This document shows positions 11,640 to 22,152 of a stretch of DNA of 64,000 nucleotides, one piece after another; positions within the stretch are counted from its first letter, which is position 1; each line of letters begins with the position of its first letter. The stretch covers positions 768,501-832,500 of the forward strand of contig JBAIZL010000006.1 of NCBI GenBank assembly GCA_036971475.1, read 5' to 3'. The notes beneath the pieces are model-generated. The model was not told where the DNA came from. It worked only from the letters and a program-made list of their open reading frames with translations, and searched no databases. Made by a program: the position numbers and the translations under genes. The DNA comes from Prosapia bicincta (Eukaryota > Arthropoda > Insecta > Hemiptera > Cercopidae).

Positions 11640-11735
11640 TATTGGGACACTAGTGAGTTGATCCATTTGGAGATTATTCGTATTTGTTGATTTAATCTTC
11701 ATGTAAGCTACTAGTTTACACTAAAACACTTGTAT
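11640..11735 (-). repeat. PLE 3'-terminal segment, inverted orientation
   Basis: The minus strand carries ACTAGTAGCTTACATGAAGA followed by TCAACAAATA. This matches the terminal signature ACTAGTAGCTCACGCGAAGA...TCAACAAAT of the PLE foldbacks at 12.2, 18.6, 20.3 and 37.1 kb. It ends at a short (AT)n tract near 11733. Confidence 0.65.
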
Positions 11736-11879
11736 ATATATATATATATATATTTTTTTTTTTCTTTCTCTTTCAATTTATTTATTATAAACTGCAACTA
11801 AGATAAATCCTATCTAGCAGCTTGCTTTCTGATGGAGATTACAATGTTCATCTTGTTCCAGTGAACGAGACTAACTTAA

Positions 11880-11915
<36 letters not shown>

Positions 11916-11920
11916 CTATT

Positions 11921-11966
11921 TTTCCTGAAGATGCTGATACTTTTTTATCGGCGAAAAGCTTTGAAT
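11921..11966 (+). ncRNA. hammerhead ribozyme-like motif (family A, CUGAAGA core)
   Basis: In order: CUGAAGA (11925-11931), an extra U, stem II GCUGAU/AUCGGC, GAAA (11953-11956), self-complementary AAGCUU (11956-11961), U at the cleavage position, then GAAU. CUGANGA and GAAA are the invariant hammerhead core. Only three stem I pairs (UUC/GAA) are available. The motif sits just 3' of an (AT)n tract (11883-11911). Confidence 0.6.
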
Positions 11967-12047
11967 AAATATATTCATTAAAAGTATTCTTGTGTTTGAA
12001 ATATTTTAAATTTATTAACTATATATACAAGAAAACATATCACCATA

Positions 12048-12051
<4 letters not shown>

Positions 12052-12105
<54 letters not shown>
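12052..12105. repeat. (AT)n microsatellite
   Basis: About 50 bp of alternating TA, immediately before the truncated end of a PLE foldback. Confidence 0.9.
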
Positions 12106-12106
<1 letters not shown>

Positions 12107-12150
12107 TACTAGTGTTTTAATAAAAATTATTCCTTCAAAATATTTTTAAC

Positions 12151-12427
12151 ATTTGTTGATTCCATCTTCGCGTGAGCTACTAGTAATCACTTACAACTTT
12201 TTTAAAAAAATGTTTTAACTTGCCTATAGTAGCACTTACTTTTTTGTGTTGAGGACGGCCGTTTCGGGAGATGTGTCCCTTTGTCAACTCAGACCGTAAC
12301 TCAGTAAACTAGAGTTACGGTCTGAGTTGACAAAGGGACACATCTCCCGAAACGGCCGTCCTCAACACAAAAAAGTAAGTGCTACTATAGGCAAGTTAAA
12401 ACATTTTTTTAAAAAAGTTGTAAGTGA
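12151..12427. repeat. PLE-type foldback with perfect arms (family B)
   Basis: Arms 12187-12302 and 12312-12427 are perfect inverted copies, as far as I can read, around a ~9-nt centre. Only the left side continues into the element terminus (CGCGTGAGCTACTAGTAATC, then GTTGATT at 12155-12161 further out). So one copy is full-ended and the other truncated. Each arm contains a hammerhead-like motif with a U3-A8 core. Confidence 0.85.
12324..12363 (+). ncRNA. hammerhead-like motif with U3-A8 core (family B); mirror copy at 12251-12290 minus
   Basis: Stem I GAG (12324-12326) pairs with CUC (12361-12363). The box reads UUGACAA where CUGANGA is expected. An extra nucleotide follows, then stem II GGGA/UCCC, GAAA, the self-complementary ACGGCCGU (12352-12359) and C at 12360, the predicted cleavage position. 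C3-to-U and G8-to-A change together, so the 3-8 pair is kept. Activity is unproven. Confidence 0.45.
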
Positions 12428-12674
12428 AAATATTTTTATTAAATTTTATTAAAACATTTATAACATTGATTTCTATTGAATTTGCAGCCAATAAAAACAA
12501 AGGGTATTCTTATCTAACATTCATGAAATATAAATCATAAAAAAATGATCTAAAGAAAGATATCACGTCCTTATCTTTATATGCCCCACCTAAAAACTAA
12601 TCTAACATTACTGAGTTGAAATAGTGAGTATTATTAGTATTTTAGTTAAATAAAACTAAGCCATTAAATTTTTA

Positions 12675-14147
12675 ATGGAGCAGTTTAAATGGGAAGATAT
12701 TGTACTTCATAATCAGAGAGAAAACTGTTGGATTGTGATTGAATCATTTGTTTATGATGTTACAGATTTTTTATCTAAGGTAATTGGTCACTGTAGACAA
12801 GAAAACAGATGGACCAAACATAACTGTTTTAATTTAAGAGTTTTTCAAAATTTAGTTTTAGTATGAAAATTATATGTAAAATCTAAATGAACACTGTTAT
12901 AGTGGATGGTTATAATTGACAATTGAATCCAGAATTACAATAATAAGTAATATAATTAAATATTTATAGAATTATTAGGTAATATTTTATTATATATATT
13001 ATTATTACTATGAGATTCATTGACAGTTTTAGTTAATATTTGAATATATGACTTGTAGAGTTGTTATTGGGTGCTATTGCTAATTGTGCTTAACAAAATT
13101 AAACCACCTTATGCAAGATGATGTTCAATGTTATGAAAGAAAACGGGGATGGTGGATCAGATCCCATACATTGTTTGTAACTAAAAAATAATTTTCAAAT
13201 AGGTACGGTAATTAAAACATTTATTCCTTCAGATTTGTAAAACCTAAATTTATTTTTAAAAAAGTAATAACGAAAAATCTGATATTTTTATAGATACGTA
13301 TATCAAATAAATATCTCAAATTGTATCACTGTTATAAAGACTAATTGAGAACTAATATGTCTCAGTCAAATATGTTGATATTATGAAGAAAATACATTAT
13401 AACAAGAGACTTTATAATGTCAAATAAATTGAATTAAATAAAATAAAAGCATAAAACCAAAATAATTGTTGAACTTATGGGATCTTATGGCATATAGAGA
13501 ATTTTAAATAATAATTGGTTCTGGCACTCGGGGAAGTGAGAACAGAAGTGAAAACTTTTGTAACCACGTCTACAGAAATTTTGATTTGAGAAAAACATTT
13601 AATCTTGCATATTGAGAAATTACCTAAATCTTTGTTGTAATATAAGGAACAGTAATACAGAATTTTTACATTTAACAAACAAATTTGAGCTACAAATAAC
13701 AAATTAGAGCTACAAATAACAAATTAGAGCTACAAATAACAAATTAGAGCTGATAAATTACTTTTCTACAAATAAAATGAAAATATAAGTTTATAAACAT
13801 TAATTTTATAATAAAGAATAATACAGATTTGTTACATTTAATATCAAAATTTTAACTACAAATAACAAGTTAGAGCTAATGGTTTTTCAAAATGTTCAAT
13901 GAAAATTGCCAAAAATATGAATTTATCATTTTTCATTCAATATTTTTATCTTTATTTGAGGAATGCTCCTAATAAAGACTAATATTCAGTGTAGCTAATA
14001 ATAAAATATTGTAGGTAACAAAAAACATTTATTAGATGTTTACTGCAAATACAATCACCTGATTGCAACACTGTTTTCTTGTATTTGCTTATCACTTGGT
14101 TAATGTACTTCAACAAGTATTTTACTTGCTATATTATATGCGAGTCT

Positions 14148-14179
<32 letters not shown>

Positions 14180-14249
14180 ACACTCATGCACACACGCACA
14201 CACACACATACACGCACACACACATACACACATGCACACACGCACACAC

Positions 14250-14294
<45 letters not shown>

Positions 14295-14344
14295 CTTATT
14301 GCACTTAGTGGTGGAAAAAATTATTTACAAGTAATAATAATAAC

Positions 14345-14410
<66 letters not shown>

Positions 14411-14614
14411 TTAGTTTTGATTGGTAAAGATTATTTAGATTTTTTGGACTAGGAGACTGACAGACTTACCTTGGTAAGAGTCCACTCTGTAGTCTTGATA
14501 GACAAAGACCACTGTGTGGTTGAAATATATCATTGGTTAAGTGCTTTTATGTGTTTCTATTTCAAGACTACAGAGTGGACTCTTACCAAGGTAAATCTGT
14601 CAGTCTCCTAGTCC

Positions 14615-14705
<91 letters not shown>

Positions 14706-14935
14706 GTCCATTATTTTTCCGTTGCACTAACTTTAAGCAATTATTATTATTACTTGTAAATAATTTTTTTTCCACCACTAAGTGCAATAATTTTACCTTA
14801 TGTGATGAGGCATCTTTCGGTCACTTGACCATTGTCGAATCACTGAATTAATTTTCTCCAGAAAAAAGGAGATTAAAAAGTAAAATTATTGCACTTAGTG
14901 GTGGAAAAAAATTATTTACAAGTAATAATAATAAC

Positions 14936-15010
<75 letters not shown>

Positions 15011-15050
15011 AAAGTGATAAGTGAATACAAGAAAACAGTGTTTCAAAGCT

Positions 15051-15113
<63 letters not shown>

Positions 15114-18100
15114 ACACATTATTGGCTTCCACTACATAAGTTGTTTTTTTATTATACTCAATAGAGGCTCTGATCTAGATTGCTTAGTCCAATACAAAAT
15201 ATTTTGTTCAGTAAATTTTTCAAAAATTTACTTAATTTATGTTTGGCAAACTTGTTATTAAAATTATTTGTTGTTTCTTTGTTAGTGCATGTATATGTTC
15301 TTGGTAGTGTGTCTAAAAATTGTTATTGTGTTTACACACACTACCAAGAACGTATAAACGCTCTAACAAAAAAAAACAACCAATCAAACTTTGCCGAATA
15401 TCTCATATCCACAAAACATGACTACATAAACAAAAATAGCCAATACAAAAATAACCAACTGAACAATACAAAATATACAAACATTTCAAACTACACCCTA
15501 CACACATACTCAATAGCCAATTACATTACAACTCACACACACACTTCGACATCATAACTCCTAATACTCACCAAAATACACCCACACCACTATAATATCC
15601 CACCCCCACCCTAACCTACAAAAACCTTGAGATCAGTTTTGTTCTTAGTTGACAATGGGACATATCTCCCGAAACTGACGTCCTCGACAAATATAAATAA
15701 GTGCTACTATTGGCAAGTTGTAAAATATATACAAGTGTTTTAGGGATTGATGTTCCATTGATTGTTATGGACAGTAAAACCAAGAATTATTAAACTAATA
15801 AATTATTTACCATTTTAATTTTTATTTTCAATGTGAAAAAGGTTTAGTCTTCTTGAATTTTGTAGTCCATTGCGTTTAGTGAAACTTAGTTAACCACTTT
15901 CACATTAGTTTATGACTATCTGAACTTTAATTTATTTTGTAAATTTGAAAAAACTTACTGAGACAGCACGTTTTTGATCGCTCTGTGGAGATATTTATCG
16001 GTGTCTAGATTTAATCTTCAATCTAAAAACAAGTAAATTGGCAACTAATTATTTATTAAACAAGGTAACTAATAAATCTAGTTAATTTGTATTGGTATTC
16101 CGTTCACTTTTTAAATTTATCTTTTCAGCATCCTGGAGGTGCAGAAATAATATTGGAGCGAGCTGGAAAAGATGCAACAAAGGCATTTTTTAATGCAGGG
16201 CACCCATTATACGCTAAAGAGTATCTAAAAACATTAAGAATTGGCAAAATATCAGAGGTAAGAAGAATTTATGTCATTTTAGGCTTGTGTGTGTATAGAG
16301 GGTATCTTATATATGTGTCCTACAGTATATATAGGCTATCATTGAAAAGTAAAGTATATGCAGAATAATAAAGGACATACACCTGTGTTAGGACTGGAAG
16401 ATAAGGAAAATTGTAATTTGCTTGCTGTACAAAAATTGTAGTATTTTTTTACTAATATAAAATGTACTTTAGCACATAAAATAACTGAATGTTTACCAAA
16501 TATTGCAAAAAGGTATTTACATAATTTTAAACATTTTATTAGTTTAGGACTGTTCCTATTAAACACTGTACTATGGCTCTTTGATCATTCTAACAACTAT
16601 GAACGTACTGCATTAAAATTTTTATTTTACACTTTTTAAAATACATATATTGAATAGTGTACAAAATGTACTTTCATAATTTACTGTTCGAAACTTTTAA
16701 TTACCTGGCACTAAGTTAAATGTTTATTTTTAAAAAAGCGATCAGTAAACAGTCTATGATATTTCATCATGAATGATTTCATAATTTCTTTAATAGTAAA
16801 GAAATTTTCAAGTTCATACCAATTCATAAAAGTTTTGACTGCAAAAAATACATTGTTGTCTGTTAGACTTATGAAATTTTTTCCTCAATATTATTGTTTT
16901 CAAATGTTCAGACTCATCAGATGATTGCTGGCTTTTGTTTTCAAAGAAACAATTTCTTCTTTTTTGTAAGTGAGAATCTAATTTTCAAAATCTTGTTTAT
17001 CACAGTCTTCAAATCTTTTGAGTTCATAAACCACTTCACATGGACATATCTGTGGGTTCCTGACATCTCCTTTCCCAAATTTTTTTATCCCAAAAATTAT
17101 AGAAGAATTCTAAGGATAAATTCTTTTTTCTACCATGATTATTAACTATACATAGAGTAAAAGATTTTATATTTTAGCCTATTAGTTAGAAGTGGAACAA
17201 ATTGATCATCAACCACTTACAAAACTACCACTGTGCTTTATGCTACACAAAAACTAGTATAAAAAAATTTTGTTAAAGTAAATTTCTACTGAGGTCAACA
17301 AAAACATTTTTTTAAAACATTGTTTGCTTATTTCCAGTTTGTTTCTTTGTTTTATTCTTTACATTTATTTTTAACCCTATAGTACTATTTATGATACTGT
17401 GTGATGACCATGGCAACAGTTTAAGATAGTACAATTTACATATATCTTTGAGAAATAATTGTCTAGGTATTGGAAAGTTGGCGCAGTGCCAAAGAGCGCT
17501 AGACCAGTAACTTCTAATATAGCATTAAGTACAAGCGAGACTCCGAACATGAAGATTCACAGTTTGAATCCCAATAGGCTCCCCAAATTTTTATAATTGA
17601 ATTATTGAATAAATATTTGAACAAACTTTAATAACATCAATTGTCATCCACTACAGCTTAAAAAAAATTATTTGAACCTGATTGGATGAATAAAAACGTA
17701 TTCTATTAAAGATTGAAAACTTGTACAAGATATGTACCAGGAAAGTGTAAACTAATAGAAGGAATTAATTAATAAATACAGTACAAAATGAAGATGAAGA
17801 TGATTTCACATCTGAAATCAAACAGTGAAATGGAAGCACAGTAAAGAATAGCCTTCTCCCTCAGTAGTGGCAAGTAGATAGAAAAGGTGTGAGGAGGTGT
17901 GATTCATGCTCCTTACTCCCCAAAGCTCTTATTTTTGCTGTGAAACCAGTAGATGAAGAAAAAATCACCATTGTTATGTTGTAAAACCAACAAATTACGA
18001 CCATATGCCTTATCTAATTGGTATGGTTTACTTGTAAACTTACTAGTATAAAGGAATATGTACCACTCTGCACATTATCAGGAGTTACTTTTCTGGATTG

Positions 18101-21100
18101 GATTCCTCCCCCTATCAAAAGCAGTGGCTATATAGTTGAACTTAGGTTAAATTTTATTTTATTACTCCATTTTCTTCTTCATTAGTATTCATCTCCTTCA
18201 TAAGCAACAATTCTTTCCCTGACTTTTTAAAATTATTAGCTGGTATTTGAGCTCAGGCCTTGCTATCATTTAACAACTGTCTTTCAACTCTTTTAAAAAT
18301 TGAAATTTTTATGTTCTACTAAACTTTGTCTTCTGTACATTATTTTGTGTTTTTTTATCAGCCTTTAACCCTTTTGATCCCGGGACGGTATGCATGGGTA
18401 TTGTGCTCCAGTCTCGGCCATGATTTATTGAAAACGTAGTGCTTTGACAAAACTTACACAAAATTTTTATTTATCAATGGATTTCATGACTATTTTTTTA
18501 TTTTAACATTTGTTGATTCCATCTTCGCGTGAGCTACTAGTAATCGCTTACAACTTTTTTTAAAAAAATGTTTTAACTTGCCTATAGTAGCACTTACTTT
18601 TTTGTGTTGAGTTGACAAAGGGACACATCTCCCGAAACGGCCGTCCTCAACACAAAAAAGTAAGTGCTACTATAGGCAAGTTGAAACATTTTTATTTTAC
18701 TTTTCTAAGACGCTACTATAGCAAATGCTTACCTCAGATAATAATAAACATGGAAAAAAATTATGAGAAAAATATTTCTCACTAAAAACATTCCAAAATT
18801 TTCTGTTTTCATTTTATATACATTATATTCATTTTATATCAGATTAAAAATCAGTTCTTAAACAAAAGCATTTTGTCTTTGTACACATACAAATGAGTTT
18901 TTCTAAATTTTCACTTAGTTATATCCACAAACAACAGAGATATAGGTTTATAACTAAAAAGTGCCCATTTAGTTCCACAGTACAACACTGGGAAAAAAAA
19001 ACCATGATAATGCATAAAAATGAAAGTAATTAATTAAGTCACTTGTATAATTACAAAATAAGCATGAATAATTTTATTTTAGCTTTAATCAAATGTTTTT
19101 ATGTTGTCTTATTGCCAGAAAAAAGGTTTTTATGTTATATACACTAACAAAAACACTACAAACAATAACAAAATTGTTGTAAACAAAAAACCTCCAAAAA
19201 AATATCAACTTCACAGCAAAATTGGAAGTAACAAACAGACCACTCACTCACTACTCACAAATATGATAGCTGCCGCGGCATTTGGTGCCGATTAGCTACA
19301 GTCGTCAACTTTGAGCTAAAACAGAGTTGCTAAATCAAACTAGAAGTGCCTTTACGTACAATAACTTTGTAAACAAGTTCATTAAAAATGCTTTAATATA
19401 AGCAAGAATTATTTTACCGATTATATTATATTTTTACAAAAATATTTTGTGAACCCAAAAAATATTATGGGGACTGACGCGATTTTTCAACACATCCGAA
19501 AAATCGGACATTGGGATCAATAGGGTTAATCTATAGGATCTATTATTGATGGTGGGTTGGTTGTCAGTCATTTAAATATAAACTGCTCGTAAAGCATATT
19601 TAGATATTCTTAAGTGTGACAAAGTGCATTGAGAAGTGAGATTAATACCTATCCATTTCTTTCCTGTCATTTGTGATGTTTTCTAGTTCCAGGAACAAAA
19701 TATTTAGTAAAACACTCATAAAATATAACTGTCTATCCATACATTTACTTAGGCATTGTGCACTAATGTAGGACAAGAGACGACGTTTAGAAAAACATGG
19801 TTTTTTTTAAATTTTCCAATAACAAAAAAAAAAATTCATGAGGTCCACTAACGTTTGTATACTTTAAAACTATTACTGTTCCTGTGCTGCCATGGAATCT
19901 GGGAGCTACTTTTGCTCTTATATAAGGACTTATTTTTAATGTCATTCATTTTTTAATATACATTTTTAATGTAATTTTAATGTAACATTATTAACATAAT
20001 TTAAATGTAAATTTTTAATGTAATTGATAGATTTTAACTCACACACACTTTTTGACATCATAACTCCTAATACGCATAAAGTACACCCACACACACCCCC
20101 ACCATAATATCCCACACCCACCTTAACACCTCAACCTACGAAAACCTTGAGATCAGTTACGGTCTGAGTTGACAATGGGACATATCTCCTGAAATGGCCG
20201 TCCTCAAAAAATATAAGTAAGTGCTACTATAGGCAGGTCTGTTATATATTTACAAGTAGTGTTTTAGTGAAAACTATTAGCTCACATGAAGATGGAATCA
20301 ACAAATAAAAACATTACCTGTACTAAATTAAGAGCACTTTCCTCTCACTATCCCTTTTAAAAATCACCGCAACAATACAAAGCTACACGAAAGTATGTCT
20401 ACTTAAATTTGCAATTCTCTTATTCAATGGCAGGATTTGAAATTTTTTTAAACACCTGTAATGACCTAGAAATCTTGTGAAATGTTTAATATTGCATTTA
20501 ATTTCAGGAGCTATTTTCACGGTAAAAGTCCTGAAAATTCGTCTATGTATAAATAAAAGTAGCATCACATATTCAAGAGCTGAATTTATAGCAGTTTTCA
20601 TATTTTGTTGCAATTCTTGTTGCTTCAAGAATTTAGTTTTGAAGCATGTCGCATTATTTCTGCAATTTAATTTTTATATTAGATGCTATATGAGCTTATT
20701 AGAGTTATAATTATGCTATTCTAGCTTTTTGAATGTCTAAATTTTTGGCAGGTATATTAACTTACATCTGTGGAAAGTCAGTTTTGTTTTTAACTTCTTT
20801 TCGATAGCGAATCTGTTGTGTTAAAACTCAATTAAGAAATGCAAATGAAAATATACAGTAAATCAGTAGAATGATAACTAATCTGTACAACAGACCTCAT
20901 TAATGGAAAAAAAAAATGTTTGTACTATATAGTATATATTGTAATCAGTAGAGCCAAACAAGTAATACAACTGTATGCAAAGCCTAAATAATAAATACAT
21001 ACAGTTGACAAAAAAATATTGATCTAGAAGTGTGACCTCCCCAGTTATTCAGTTACTTATTGTTTTCCATGGCAACATAATGATTACTGTTTCTCAAAAA

Positions 21101-22092
21101 AAAAAATTCGTAACTTAAGACATTTCTGATTATTTTCATTCTTATTAATGCCCTGCGAAAGAAAACTTTTAGCCAAATAAAAAAATTATTTATCAAGATG
21201 AAAATAAATGAGCTATTAAATGAGTAGAAATTCTGATCCCTTGCACTGCAAAATTTACTGAATAAACCATTTGTAAGTAGCTCATTCCTCCATCTGGCAC
21301 TCACTTGCTTTAACTCTCAATATTACAGAGCATTCAAGCAAACAGTTTTCACAATCAAGTTGCAATGTTTTCTTTTCCAATTTGGAAGCAGAGTCAGCTA
21401 GGGCTTTGTAATACTGTTGAAGAACTGCCAGACTTCTTCAGGAAGGATAAAATGGAAGAGGGAAAATGTTGAACTGTGTTCATTGTTTTAATAAACTGTG
21501 TTCTATCTTTGGGTTTTAAAATAGATTTTTTTTTTAAATTTTGAAGTATAATTTAACAGCCAATGTTATAACCTAGCTAAATTTATTTTTTGTTAATGTT
21601 TCATAATTAAATTTAGTTATAAAATCAAAACATTTTTAAAAAAGGCATAAACCAAAATGTTTGAAAGGGCAAAATTTAAAAAAATTTCAGTGTAAATTTT
21701 GTGTGATTGCTACAACTATATTATAAACTTTGTATTTTTTATTTTCCAGCCAGAACGTAAAAGTGTCATAAAGTTGCCACCTATTATAACATCAGAAATA
21801 TTGAAGTCTGAAACATCATTTACAGCTATAACTGGCGAAAATAAACAAAAGTAAGTTTAAAATTTTAGCAATGCAGAACAAAAATAATTTTAAATCTGAA
21901 GTTAATTCAGAAAAAATATAGATATTTTGGGAATAATGTTTGTGTTGATTTTATTGTCTATTACCTTCAGTGAACATCCAAAAGAAAATTGTTTGTAGTT
22001 TATGAATTGAGTAAACTTAAAATTAAGTATAGCTACAATTTAAGTGATGATGATTAGCAAGTATATAAAATATTCTACCTCAGTGAATTTTT

Positions 22093-22152
<60 letters not shown>

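Larger units (their letters stand above)
18369..19525. mobile_element. non-autonomous piggyBac-like MITE with TTAA duplication
   Basis: The element is 1157 bp, flanked by TTAA at 18365-18368 and 19526-19529. It starts CCCTTTTGATCCCG and ends GGGATCAATAGGG; CCC termini beside TTAA are the piggyBac signature. No transposase is present. A PLE foldback (18500-18700) is nested inside it, so the PLE insertion is the younger event. The host site is intron 2 of cytochrome b5 gene 1. Confidence 0.82.

Noticed and set aside
11406..11702. Minus-strand 98-residue frame
   Set aside because: No motif recognised; it overlaps a PLE terminus and begins at a boundary consistent with chance.
17472..17560. tRNA gene
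   Set aside because: A- and B-box-like sequences are present, but the anticodon arm region is far too long and the acceptor stem does not pair. It is the head of a SINE.
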